Shown here: piece by piece, positions 33,518-46,417 of the stretch
Layout: the number at the start of each line of letters is the position of its first letter
Position numbering within the stretch: the stretch's first letter is position 1
Assembly (NCBI GenBank): GCA_949592205.1
Contig: CATIUR010000013.1
Location: forward strand, 682,001 to 746,000
Reading direction: 5' to 3'
DNA: 64,000 bases
DNA from: Helichrysum umbraculigerum
Lineage: Eukaryota > Streptophyta > Magnoliopsida > Asterales > Asteraceae
The notes under the pieces: generated by a model
Told to the model about the DNA's origin: nothing
Databases searched by the model: none
The model's input: the letters and a program-made list of their open reading frames with translations, nothing else
Made by a program: the position numbers and the translations under genes

Positions 33518-36500
33518 TTGTTCCAACCGACAATATCTTCCCATATCCCACAACGATATTCGACCAGATCATCCGGATCTGAATCTCTCATTTTCATACC
33601 CGATCCTGAGTCGATTATCCGTACCATCCGCAAAGAAAGACATTCTCGTTTTCCACAAATGGCCGCTCGTGTTACTCTCGCCGACAACACCAAACCATCC
33701 ATCGAAGGGCGAGGAGGACCGATTAGCTATCCAGTGATTGACGGAGCTTCTTTTGAGCTTAAACACCACATCGTACAACTCATAAAAGATAACTGCCAAT
33801 TCCACGGTCTACCCCGTGATGATCCCAATGCTCATATCGACAAATTCATTCAGGTTTCAAACTCCTATAAGCAGAATGGGGTTGAGCAGGATATCATCCG
33901 CTTATACTTGTTCCCCTATTCTCTCGCTTTACATGCTTCTACCTGGTTTGAGGGACTTGAGACCGGCTCAATCACCTCATGGACCGACATGGGTAATAAG
34001 TTTCTCGCTAGATACTTTCCCCCGTCCAAACAAACTCAGGCAAAGAATGACATCGCAAACTTCCAACAAGCCCACGATGATTCTATCTACTCAGCATGGG
34101 AGCGATTCAAGAGTTTACTGAGGAAATGTCCAAACCACCAAATGACAAAGACTGACAAGGTGTGCACCTTCTACCGAGGTCTTGATCCTAACCATCGCAT
34201 CAATCTTGACGCAGCAGCTCAAGGAAACTTCATGAAACTTACTGATGATGAAGCATGGAGCTTGATTGAGGATATGACGATGCATCACCACGATTGGAAG
34301 TCTGATGAGCACTCCTCATCTTTACCCCTCTCCGCAAACAACACCCGCCAAACTGAAGCCATTAAGTCTCTGAGCGATCAAATTGAGACTCTGACAAAAC
34401 AGATAGCAGATCTGAAGAAACAACCACAGCAGATCCACCAAGTTCAGGCTTGCCAGAACTGTACCAACCATCCCGCTGAAGAATACGAGGTTGAGTACGA
34501 AGATCCTACTGACGGTTCAGTCTACTATGCCTAGTTTCCTGTCAGACCTCAAAATCCGCCCGGTTTCGCTAGAACTTCACCACCACAAACTCGAGGAAAC
34601 CAATATCCTCCACGGAACAACCAACCCCCTTTCCAGCCCAGGTTTCAGCCACGATATCCAACGTACCCCCAACAACCACAACTTCCATACAATCAACCAC
34701 TTCCATTAACCTCCACTGAGGATACCCAGCCTGCTGAGCCTGCAAAGACCATCATTCCAGTCACGAGTACTGATGACAACCTCAACAAATTCATCCAAGG
34801 TCAGACCGCTTTCAACCAAAAGACTACGGCTCGACAAGACCAAACTGATCTATTCCTTCGAAATCAACTCTCGGTCCTGAAAAGCCTTGAGAACCAGATC
34901 GGTCAGTTAGCCCAACGTCTCGATACCCGACCACAAGGGACCTTACCAAGCAATACTATTCAGAACCCCCACGTCGAGGAAGCCAAGACCTTAAACACTG
35001 ATAAACCAACTCCTTCTATGACTGCTTCTCCAAGGGAACATTCTCCTGTCCCGCCGACAGTTGAGACCAAATCAATTCCCACGCTGAGTCGTGAAGTTGA
35101 GATTCCTTTCCCTAACCGCCTGCACAAGAAGTACAATGCCAAGTCATTCAAACTTGATGGAAAATTCTTAGACACCGTGTCTAGAATCCCTTCTAGTACG
35201 AAGTACATCCGACGAATGCTGGCAACTAAGGACAAGATTCCTTCCACTCCTAAAGTCTCCCTGAACGCCGAGTGTTCAGCCGTCATCCAGAATGCCTTAC
35301 CGGAAAAACTAGGAGACACGGGTCGATTCACCTTGCCCTGTTCCATCTATCACTCAGGCACAATACGCTCCTTGGCCGATCTTGGAGCTAGTATCAATCT
35401 GATGCCTTACTCGCTCTACTCCAGATTAGAATTAGGACCTCTCCAGCCCACTAAAATGAGCGTCCAGCTTGCCGATCAATCAGTCCGATACCCGAAAGGC
35501 ATTGCTGAGAACGTCATGGTAAAAGTTGACAGGTTTTATTTCCCCACTGACTTTGTAGTGATGGATATACAGGAAGACATTAACATACCCATTATCCTAG
35601 GTAGGTCATTCATGAATACTGCACGTGCTATTATTGATGTATATTCTCAGGTTATCAGTCTACGAGCACATGGACAGACAATATCATACAAGATTGATCA
35701 GAACGACTGTTCAATAATGGAGCATGCAGAGATATACGCAATATCCATGGGCAGAGTCACTTCGGATGATGACACTTCTGATTCAGAGCCAGAACCATAT
35801 AGGCCATACGAGCATACTTGTCTTATCTCAGCTACTGAAGAGTCAGAATCAGAAGACGAGGAAATGGAAGAATCTGAACCAGAAGAAGAAATAGAAGAGG
35901 AGGAAGATTCAGAACAGGATGAAGAAGAAGAGGAACAACCTGAAACAGAACCAGAGGAAGAAGAGATGGAAGAAACGGAACCAGAAGAAATGGAAGAATC
36001 CGAGGAAGAACAAGAAGAATCAGAGCCCGAGGAAATATATCAGTCCACACCACCTCATCAATACCTTCCTGACTCATATTTACCGACAGCAGAGATTATG
36101 CAGATCGAGAACCTCGAGAACTTCATCCCTCTGTCACAAGATGAATCAGATGAAGACACACCGACTGATTACTCTCACGATGCAGAATTTGGTCTCACCA
36201 TGGAGAAACTCATTGCATCAGCTATTGATCCCACCAAACCTCTCGTGTCTCCTCGACTTGACGCTCTGCTGAATATTGAAAAGACTATATCTTTATCTGC
36301 ACAGCACCCGGAGCTTCGAGACAAACTCTTGAGAAAGATTGCAGCATATAAAGCATCCCGACTTCCCCAAAGGATTCAAACCTTTGACATATCTGCACCT
36401 CGAAGTCAGTTCGAGAAGGGAAGTACTTCCGGATCTAGCCGTAATTCTGATTCTCAGGAAGAGAAAGACATCGAGATGGATTCCTCTCAGCTGATATCTC

Positions 36501-37849
36501 AGATTACTGATGACACCCTTCCACCATCCGATACTGTTGAGTTCCCTGATTTCCAGGCTAGGGATACTCCAGTTGAGGAAAGTGATGACGATGACATCAT
36601 CTATACTGACGTTCTAATAGATATTCGGTCTGTCCGACTTCTTGCATCTTCGACTGTTCCCGCTTCTCCTCAGATTCCGACTATCTCCAACCATGAGGAA
36701 ATGATTAGTGCTATTGAAGAATTCGAAAATGACATACCTATGATGACAAGCATTATCATTAACTCCACCAATGATTACACTCCACACCAAAGGAACCTGA
36801 TTGAGGAAATCATAGCCGAATCTGAGGTCAACCAAGCCGAGAATTCCCAAGATTACAGATTCTTCCACAACCGCCTAAATGCCTTTGCCGAAAACCTCGC
36901 TGCTCAGTTGCTACGAGAGCACCACGCTACTGGACCAACACCTGAGGAGCTAGAGTTCTTTGAAAACCAGAGACGCATGTATAGGAAGATCTATGACACG
37001 CTGTTCAGATCCGCATTTCCATATTCTGCTGAGCAACACGAGTTCTTAAATTCTTATCGCAGTAATATGTACAATGCTACTGGGAATCCCGACGCAGACA
37101 TAGACATCCGGTTGATGAATGATCTTAGGGGACTCCTAGATTCTATGGCTAGGAATGATCATATCGACGAGACCTCTCCTCATAGGTTCTACATTGATTG
37201 TACCATCGAGTACCACGCTTACAAGATTACCGAAGATCTCGAGTATGAAAGTTCTGACGAGAGGACGCGTGTCATCCCTTCTTCTATACCAGAAGGATCG
37301 ATGGTTAACATCGCAAACTTCCTCACTAATCGAATCAAGGAAATCTTCGCTGAAGTACCTGATGAAGAGCACAGCCAAATATTCAACTACGGATTACGTG
37401 AGGTTTACGACATGATGAACAATACCTTTAAGAACTCCGACCTCACGTTTTCCCACTACCAGACAAATCTCATCCAGGGTATTCATGAATCTATCCGAGA
37501 ACTTGGAGTAAACTCCAGTATTGCAGATCACGAGACTTTACACCTGCAGTTCTTTGGATTTATGGACTCACTCAGACAATACCATCATGAACGAGAGATG
37601 ATTGAAGCTGATGGATTCTCTTTTGTAAATTCCCGCGGAATTATCTCCAGCACAGTAAATGAGATTACTTGGGACCTGCTGCACATAAAAAAGATTACAG
37701 AGCAGCATCTGCAGAGCTTCCCCATATTTTCATCTGAGATTCCAAACATCGTCAACATCATCGCTCGCCATTTTCTGAGGATATACCCACGTAACCCCAG
37801 GATTCCACTTCTGCGCGCTTCCGGTCCTGGTGGTTCCAGCACCAACTAA
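33518..37849 (+). pseudogene. Athila gag-protease fused to a long unknown region; one in-frame TAG
   Basis: One frame of 1,443 codons is open from 33518 to the TAA at 37847-37849 except for a TAG at 34532-34534. The first real ATG may be 33659 (MAARVTLADN). Domains: gag capsid core (FHGLPRDDPNAHIDKFIQVS, LFPYSLALHASTWFEGL, FLARYFPPSKQ); a Pro/Gln-rich linker; aspartic protease (SLADLGASINLMPYSLYSRL near codon 119 of the part after 35018, then PIILGRSFMNTARAIIDV); a Glu-rich stretch of about 75 residues (35830-36045); and about 525 residues of mostly helical, acidic sequence with no reverse-transcriptase, RNase H, integrase or membrane motif. The second Athila in this window shows what normally follows the protease. 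Glu-rich and helical content suggests a structural or interaction role, but the function is unknown. Confidence 0.88.
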
Positions 37850-40162
37850 ATCTGAAGGAAGGCAAAGTTGAGCTCTCGACTCTAAAAGCAGCGCTTCTCG
37901 GGAGGCAACCCGTGTAATAAGACGTGTAGAGAGAACAGTGTCAATAAGTGAAGATATATTTCTGACTATCCTTCACACTTGGTCATCACCAGAACACTTT
38001 TATGATATTACAACTCATTTGCAAATAAACCACTCGTCTCAGAAATAAGGAAATCAATTTGAAAAATGATAATTCATATGTTTCGAGCATTTGAGGTACT
38101 TGCATACTACTTTTATGCATTATGCTCGAACTCGTTTAAAAACACATGTTTTATAAAAATGATTTGTAGTAGAAAATATCTTTTCAAAATTCTGAGACGG
38201 TGATTTATCTTTCATTTGCAAATACTTTGAGTTTGTAAACTGGTACGACCAATGTGTTCACACTTACGAGATTGATTCACAAAGGGAATAATGGATGGAA
38301 AAGAAACCAAATAGCAAGACGCTTGAAGCTGTGCCGCTCTTCATGAATGCAGAAAAAGATCTTGGCAACATCTCCTTTCAGCAAAATTCAGATTCTCAGC
38401 TTCTTTGTTGCTCGCTATCTGGGGAGTGTCTTAACCTTTACTCTCTTTTGTTTATGATTCTGTATATTATTTGCTTTGATAGTTTGTGAAAGTAGTCTAT
38501 ACTCTATCCTAAGCTTATCACTAAGTGTGGGATTCCAGCCCAAAACAAACACTTGAGAAACATTTTCTTAGATGTTCAAACTCTAAGTGTGGGATTTTAC
38601 TTCCAGTAAAATCTCAACTAAAGAGAACATTAGGGACAATGTTCCTCTAAGTGTGGGATAGCAGGTATAGAATACCTTGGTTAGTTTTCTTTTATTTTTA
38701 ATGACCGAAATAGTAAACTCAGAAAATGTTCCTCAAAATTTTTCAAAAATTTTTCAAGAAAATTAAAAGTATGAGCTAAATCTATTGATTTACTCTGCTA
38801 ATTTTGAGCCAAAATATCTTTTGAGAGGAGCTATTTTCAGACGTGAGTAATATATTTCGGAGTCTAGGGAAAATAAGGTAGAAATTGCTTAAACAAGAAA
38901 TAATAATCTGATGGAAGCATGACGAAGCACATACAACCCTATTTGCAGTGAGGTATCTTGAGCCTAATAGCATTCATCTTTAATGCTTCACTAATCATTT
39001 CTTGTGTGTGCCGATGCATGCATCTCTGAATTAGAACTTGCTCTTGACATACGCTTCAAGACCACATTGGTGTGTACCGTACGCGGTATAGGTGCAATTA
39101 AATGACCTTGACATTCCCTAGGATTTAAACCCCTTTTCACATATCTCTTCAAGCCCAAAACCCTTCCGATACTCACTTTTAGTATCGATGATCCGCCTAG
39201 TAAACCCTGTTGAGCCTAAACCTTTCGTTTCATAAAACCCCCAATAAACCCTACTTCCCAAAATACTCCCAAACTTATCTTAGAATTTCTGAGGTTATGA
39301 AGAACATCTTTTAGAATGTCTTATCCTACCCCTTTCGTGCTCTCAAAAAGATTGAAGAATCCTTGGTGTGAAAAATTGACACCGCGAAAAGACTCGAAAC
39401 GTTCAAGATAAGGGATTTCTGAAAGAATCAAAAGAAGAAAAATATCCTTGGAAATTCTCTGGCAAAGAAATTCTGAAGAAGAAAAGAAAAATACAAAAAT
39501 ACAAAATCAGAAAAAGAAAATAAAAAGAAGAAAAAGAAGAAAAGAAAGAAAAATAGTTCCGCAAGAATAAAGCTTAAAGTCCTTTGAAGTATCATCCTCT
39601 CAAGAAGATTCTGATAGAAGACCAAAAGCTGCCTCTCTCTCCGTTCTGAAATAAAGTTGTTCATAATCTCAGTTGTTTTAAGATAAGCAACCCTTACAAA
39701 CCCAAAAATACCACTATCCATACCCTTTACCCCTCACCAAACACTACAACCCTCATGAATGTCTTGGGATAATTAGCACCATCCTCACCTAAGTGGTGGA
39801 GATCCGATTCTCGACCAAGCCTATGACGATGAGTGCTGCATGACTGGCTATTTGAGCGATTTCTTTTGTTTTAGACTGATAGGAAACCCGATACACTTTG
39901 AGTGAATTGAGTGACCACCTTTTGTGAGATCGCCTAGTCATGTGTACTCCAAGATCATGAGAATTGGATGTATGCCTAAGAGAATCTTTTCTTGTTTAAG
40001 GAAGGATCATCTTATCTTTCCCTATATTCCCGAAACTATCTTATTTGCATTAGACAGTGGTAACTCTTAAAAATGTTGAAGCTCGCTCTAAAAATTGTTT
40101 TAAAATGTTTTCAGAAACTGAGTGTTGCTTGAGGACAAGCAACGTCTAAGTGTGGGATAACT
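37850..40162 (+). other. Athila 3' non-coding region with repeated polypurine-like motif
   Basis: No supported gene. Contains GCGCTTCTCGGGAGGCAACC (37891-37910), a block I recognise as common just after the coding region of Athila-type elements. The 13-mer CTAAGTGTGGGAT occurs at 38521, 38583, 38647 and 40146; the last copy directly precedes the 3' LTR and is the likely polypurine tract for plus-strand priming. An A/G-rich tract (GAAGAAAAGAAAG and similar) lies at about 39470-39560. An envelope-like gene, present in some Athila elements, is absent. Confidence 0.75.
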
Positions 40163-42768
40163 TGATGTAACGCAAAAAGTCATGTTTTCAAAGCCATTAT
40201 TCCACACTTTTTGGGTACATCTTTAGTGAAAACATTTCAAAACAATCATTATTTACTAAAATTCACTAAAGTGCTCAGAAAATAGACGTTGCTACAAAAA
40301 TCAGTAAAAACATCCGAATAACGAACAAAACGGAGCAAATAAGCAGCAACCAATTCTCGCACCCTCATTTATCCTATGATAAACATATTCTAACCTTATG
40401 ATATGATGAAATAGGTAAAATCGAGACGAGAAAATCAAGAATCATGCAAATCGGACAAGGGACGGAAAAGACTGGACGGTTACAAACTCCTATAAAGTGA
40501 TTTTGGCTATGCTAAAGTTGTACACATCCAGTTTCAGTGAGATCGGCACCATTAGAAGCGTAACGGAATTACGAAGACACAGGCGAAAGAATCAGGTCAA
40601 ACGGACGCATAACGAAGGAGATACGGACGTTTTAAGCAACGAACGAAATCAGACGGAGGCCGTATACGGCCTTGGCCACCGTATACGGCCCTTCATAGAC
40701 CGTATACGGCCCTTTATACACCGTATACGGCCCTATGAAGGCCGTATACGGCCCCATGACCCCCATATGCTGCTCGTTTGTGCTTCGTTTGCTTGTACGT
40801 GCGTGCTTCGCGAGTTGTTCGGCTGATTTCAAGCTTTGCCTATAAATAGGAGGCCACCCCTCCATCATTCCACACACTTCACCATTCCATTCATTTCTCC
40901 ATTTCCACTTTCTCTCTCACACACTTTCTCTCTCTCTAAACTCTCTTTCTTTCTTTCTCTCTCTAGAAATTAAGGTTAGATCCAGTTAGTTCTCAGTTAA
41001 CATTTAACTGAAACTAACGGAGGGACTACTTTTGTAATAGCATAGGGAATAGTCCAGGGGCTTTTATTGTAATATTGTCAAGGATATTGCGGAAGTTCTG
41101 CTTGTACTCTCTCTCTAAACGCTTATTCAATCTACGCTTTATTAACGGTTACTTCTTTCCTTATCTGTTATAATGATAATTGCTATTGTTATTATGCTAG
41201 ATTTAGGATCTGTTATTATGCGTAGTGAGTAGTTTCCTTGTGTGTTTGTTATGATGTAGTTAGTTTATATATGTGTGGGGTGATGCTGTTTTAAACATAT
41301 AATTGAATAACATTATGAAGTAACGGAAGTAACGTTATACGGCTTTCATTTGTATAGCGCCGGAATCATCACTTATGTGTGTAGTACGGAACGTGGAAGC
41401 TATGAAAGTCGTGGGCACAATCCGTTGTGGAAATAATGTTTCCAGTTATATGATATAAATGAAAACCGGTGATCTATTAATCTTGTATTTATGAATTTCT
41501 AAACCAAATCGCCTTTCCTCCAATTAAACGTGGTTAGAACCTTTATGACAAGGAGTCACGAACCTTGATCAAACGGTCACTACCTATCTGTGTTTTCTAA
41601 TACTATAACCATGGTCTGAATTGCGTAGCTGTGGAAATACTGTTTAAAACCTTTCGTATAGTACACCGTGAATCAACCAGGGATTTATTGGGAAATAGTG
41701 AGGGATGGTTTATATCATAGATGGTTGGGCTTTAATACAAACGTAGTTTAAACTAGTCTAGAGTGACCATAAAGTATGTGACCCCGGAAAGACCACGATA
41801 AACGGCACTGTACTTCGTGTAACGTTGGAAACACCTTTGGTGAAGTACAAATACGTAGAGCTAAGGAAATGTCGGTGGTTGAAGACTGTGTCACATCCTG
41901 GTTTGACTTCAAAGCTGTGGAAATGTTTGATCGCACTGTACACCGTTAGTACACCTAAAGATCAGGAACACTGTGGAAATGCTCAGATGCACTGTACACC
42001 GTTAGTACATCTTGGGTCTGGAAAACTGTGGAAATGCATAGTCGCACTGTACACCGTGATGAAAGCTCTAGACTAAAATATAACCATTAATATAAAGTTA
42101 ATAGTCACCAAAACCAAGTCTTAATCTTAAATGCCTTGTCTGACTTTGTTATCCCCGTAGTGTTAAGAAAGGTCGGAACCTTAGTGGGTATGTTACTCTA
42201 TCTCATGCACCCAGGAACTAACATTCCAAGAAGGGTCGTTACTCCATCACTGGATAACGTTGAAGAGTTGAGCATCCTCCTCCGATCAGACTCAATTTGG
42301 CCTAGTATTCAGTGACATATTGATTGGTTTCCCCAATCAGTAGGGTACTAGTGTTTACACTACGAACAATTAAGCTCAGATAAGACACAAACCTTTAAAA
42401 GACGTTTTCATATCAAAACCCTAGCATCACCCCCGCATAAGCTAACGAAGTCATAACAGACACATATCCTCCATACTGATTTCATCCCTATTTCTATTTT
42501 ATTTACTTTTTATTTAATTGCTTTAAAATACGGACCTAAGTAACAAAAACCCACTCAAACTCTGTTTTAAAAATCCCATCACTAAAATAAACAACTTGTC
42601 TTGATACTCTCGTTTCACAATACGATTAGCTTGAAGAACGACCCTAGGTCATACTGCTGCTATACAGCGGTAGTAAAACTTAGGTCCCCAGCTCTTATAA
42701 ATTTAAAACTCCACTGCCGTGTCCTCCTTCCGTTGCGTTGACGACCGTGACTGATCGGGCACACGACA
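40163..42768 (+). repeat. 3' LTR of the nested Athila element (2,606 bp)
   Basis: Begins TGATGTAACGC, ends GGGCACACGACA, and is followed directly by the Tat reverse-transcriptase sequence (GTGACCAAG). It contains its own copies of the palindromes (40660-40751), TATA box (40841-40848) and minisatellite (41893-42058). Confidence 0.95.
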
Positions 42769-45240
42769 GTGACCAAGAGAGGGATAGAAGCAAGTCCAGA
42801 ACAAATCAAAGCTATTCTTAATCTGAAGTCTCCGTCAAGCCCAAAGGATATACAAAGGTTAACGGGAAGGATAGCAGCTCTGAACCGTTTTATTTCAAGA
42901 TCCTTAGACAGATGCAAGGAATTCTATGATGTCCTTAAAAAGAACAAAAAATTTGAGTGGGGAGAAAGGCATGAAGCTGCATTTCGAGAATTGAAGGAAT
43001 ATTTGTCATCAGTTCCTTTATTGATGAAGACTGAGAATGGTGAACCACTGTTTCTCTATTTATCGGTATCCAGAAATGCTGTGAGTGCGGTGCTGGTGAA
43101 GGATCATGAAGGGCAACAACATCCTGTTTACTATGTAAGTAAAAGCCTATTAGATGCGGAAACCAGGTATTCTCATCTCGAAAAACTTATACTTGCATTA
43201 GTCATGACATCAACTAAACTTAGACATTATTTTGAGACACACCCGATACATGTAAGAACCAATTATCCTATTAAAAACGTTTTGAGGAAACCAGAAATGT
43301 CAGGACGTTTAGCTAAATGGTCTGTAAAATTAAGTGCTTATAATTTAATTTATGAACCTAGGAATCTAATTAAATCTCAAGCTTTAGCGGATTTTATTGC
43401 TGACTTTACTAGTGATCTCCAAAATGAAGTAGATTTAGAAGTGCAAGAACTAAATCAAATAAGTGAAAGATGGACATTATATACTGATGGTGCTTCTAAT
43501 GTAAAAGAGACTGGATTAGGAATTGTATTAAAATCACCTCAAGGTGATATCATGCCTCAAGCCATAAGATGTGAATTTCAAGCTACAAATAATGAGGCAG
43601 AATATGAAGCATTAATTGCGGGATTACAATTAGCTAAGGATATTGGAATAAAATACTTAAATGTGTATGTTGATTCATTATTAATTGCTAATCACTATAA
43701 TGGATCTTATACTGTAAAAGTAGATAGACTAGCTGCGTATTTGGAGATTGTTAAGGATCTTGCAGGTAGCTTCGAGGTCTTCGACATTCAACAGGTACCA
43801 CGTGAGGACAACACTGAAGCGGATGCTTTGGCTAATCTAGGATCAAGTCTAAGGATCCCACCGGATGTCAAAATACCAATTATACATATTGCAGCGCCTG
43901 CCATCGCTGATAAGGATCACAATGAAGAGCAAGTGTGTGACATTGAGGATCCTCAGCCTGGAGACAAATCGAATGCATCAGGTTCTGGGGGCAAGTCAGG
44001 ATCATGGATGCAGCCGATCATGGAATATATACAACACGATGTGATCCCTAAGGATGAAAATAATCCTAAAGCCTTTAGGTTAAAGGTATCCCGTTTTACT
44101 ATTGAAAATGGTATATTGTATAAAAAATCACTTGCAGGACCATTATTGCGATGCCTTGAGGATCCTGAAGCAAAAATAGTTCTCAAGGATATACATGAAG
44201 GTGATTGTGGGAATCATTCTGGGGGCAGAGCATTATTTTCAAAAGTTTTAAGGACAGGATACTTCTGGCCCACTATGAAGAAGGATTCTATGGATTTTGC
44301 TCGCAAATGTGATGCTTGTCAAAGACACGGAGACATCCATCATCAACCAGCAGAACCGATTCATCCGATTATCTTACCATGGCCATTTATGAAATGGGGA
44401 ATGGATATTGTTGGAAAACTACCAGTTGCTCCAGGAGGAAAAGTGTTTATGCTTGCACTGACGGATTATTTTTCGAAATGGATTGAAGCTGAAGCATTTA
44501 TTCAAGTAAAGGAAAAGGATGTTATCTCATTCATCAAGAGAAATACCCTCACAAGGTTTGGGATCCCGACAGAAATAGTGTGTGACAATGGATCTCAATT
44601 TATTGGAAGAAGAACAACTAAGTTTTGTGAAAGTTGGGGAATCAAGATGATAACTTCAACTCCAGTCCATCCTCAAGCCAATGGACAAGCAGAATCTAGC
44701 AATAAAATTATAATCAACAATCTGAAGAAGAGGCTGGATGCTAAGAAAGGAAGATGGGCTGAAGAATTGCCTTTTGTTTTATGGGTTGATAGGACCACGG
44801 AAAAGGAGGCAACTAAGCAAACTCCTTTTGCTTTAGTGTTGGGATCCGAAGCTATGATCCCAACAGAGATGGTAATCCCAACGGCAAGATCCCGGATGCA
44901 GACTTTGGAAGCAAACAAGGAAGCGTTGATTCAGGATCTGGACACTGTGGATGAGTTAAGGGATCGTGCTAAATTCAGGATTGCAGCATACCAACAGAGA
45001 ATTTCAAGATCCTACAACAAGAATGTCAGGATAAGAAGGTTTCGAGTAGGAGATTTGGTATTAACGAAAGTATTTCAAAATACTAAAAATCATGCAGAAG
45101 GAAAGCTAGCACCAAAGTGGGAAGGTCCATATTTGATAGATTCGGATGCTGGAAAGGGGGCATACTGGTTGGCCAACATGGATGGCGAACTACTTCCAAG
45201 ATCCTGGAATGCCATTAATTTGAAGCTCTATCATATGTAA
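42769..45240 (+). pseudogene. Tat pol: end of reverse transcriptase, two RNase H domains, integrase
   Basis: This frame of 823 codons is intact but cut off from its start by the Athila insertion. It begins in the reverse-transcriptase thumb (VTKRGIEASPEQIKAI), passes through the usual RNase H-like connection (HPVYYVSKSLLDAETRYSHL), then a second RNase H from about codon 235 (WTLYTDGASN, EYEALIAGL, VYVDSLLIANH, TEADALANLG), and integrase: HHCC zinc finger from codon 476 (HEGDCGNHSGG ... CDACQRHG), D,D-35-E residues in GMDIVG, CDNGSQF and NGQAESSNK, and a C-terminal domain ending PRSWNAINLKLYHM. The second RNase H is the hallmark of Tat elements. Integrase would insert new copies; here it has no start codon of its own. 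Confidence 0.94.
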
Positions 45241-45745
45241 GTTGAATGTTTTTATTCAACATAAAAGGTACTCCTGTGATCCTTAACTTTTCATTGATTT
45301 TAATACTTTTTACTATATATGTATGTGTGTATTATAATTATATATGCATGAAAGTTAATTATGATTATTATTCTCATTGAATACCCTACTGACTTAAGCA
45401 TCGGAGGGGTGTTAGGCAAACTAACACCCACCTTTACTCAAGATTTTGTATTTGTTGTAGTTCATATACTTAAGGATCATGGAATGCAGATTAGGGGTTA
45501 GCCACCTTTCCTCCGTTAAGGATCCCAGCGATTCTCTAAAGTTTAGAGGTTTCCGTACGGATAAACACCTCTCTACGAAAAGGGTTTTGACACCTCGCCG
45601 GGTGCGCACGATGTTTGATTATAGTGCCATGGTTAGGGAATCGGTGATGCCTCTGGTACCCGACAACTTCATTTCCGTTGGCCTATAGATCAAGCGCTAA
45701 CGAATGTCGATACTGATGTGCACTATACGTATCGATCTAAGGTTT

Positions 45746-46083
45746 GTGTCGTTTTCACGTCACTATAAGGTTTGTAATGTTTTCACATTACCAATTGGTT
45801 AGGCATTTTCATGTCTCAAATGGCGTAGCCCAAGAATCAAACGGTTTGTAATGTTTTCACATTACCTAATGGTTTGGCATTTACATGTCACTTTTATAGT
45901 TTTCATAAACTATCCAATGGTTATAATGTATTCACATTATCAAGATTTTCATTGGTTAAGTCTAATAAATAACTTTATTAGCTCTAATGTTTTCATGATT
46001 ATCAAAAGCTATTTTGATCTAAGGATCGCAAAATCTTTTTAAGATCACAACATTTTTTCAAAAAATAAATTGTTTTCACAATT
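45746..46083 (+). repeat. Array of nine hairpins, most with loop TTTTCA
   Basis: Palindromic units lie at 45746-45763, 45774-45791, 45802-45815, 45848-45865, 45876-45889, 45896-45913, 45923-45940, 45985-46001 and 46068-46083. The clearest are GTAATG-TTTTCA-CATTAC (twice), ATAATG-TATTCA-CATTAT and AATTG-TTTTCA-CAATT. Stem sequences differ but keep pairing, and the loop stays near TTTTCA. Confidence 0.75.
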
Positions 46084-46348
46084 GTTTGACAAATTATTAA
46101 CATTTATATGTTACAGGAATTACTCATTGGGAGTTCCTCATTATCAGCAGTTTATTTTAGGATCTTGAAATCCCAGGATCCTAAAATCCAGTTTATATGA
46201 AATACGGTTAAGGATCCTTGAATCTGAGGATCCCTATCCCTTCATTATCTCAGATCCAGTTAAGGATCCTTGAAGCCTGTAATGTTGAGAAAATCTTCTC
46301 ATTATTCTGGAAGTATTCTGAGGGAATCTCCTCAGAATCCTGTTTCTA

Positions 46349-46353
<5 letters not shown>

Positions 46354-46413
<60 letters not shown>
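46354..46413. repeat. (AT)n microsatellite
   Basis: About 29 AT units. The minus-strand frame here (poly Ile-Tyr) is meaningless. Confidence 0.95.

Positions 46414-46417
<4 letters not shown>

Larger units (their letters stand above)
30926..42768 (+). mobile_element. Athila-like gypsy element without pol, inserted in the Tat reverse transcriptase
   Basis: Direct LTRs at about 30926-33415 (5' end missing) and 40163-42768 differ at about 21-23 sites by eye (about 0.9%). An Athila-type PBS, a gag-protease frame, a CGCTTCTCGGGAGGCAACCCG motif, repeated CTAAGTGTGGGAT and a polypurine tract complete it. There is no reverse transcriptase, RNase H or integrase anywhere between the LTRs, so it must depend on other Athila copies. 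The right junction is intact (GTGAC of the host follows the LTR); the left junction carries a deletion. Confidence 0.93.

Noticed and set aside
36270..37849. Envelope-like protein in the first Athila
   Set aside because: No transmembrane segment, signal peptide or cysteine pattern is visible, and it is fused in frame to the protease. I left it as an unknown region.
39428..39721. Phe-rich minus-strand protein
   Set aside because: It arises from an A/G-rich tract in the Athila 3' region and has no supporting feature.
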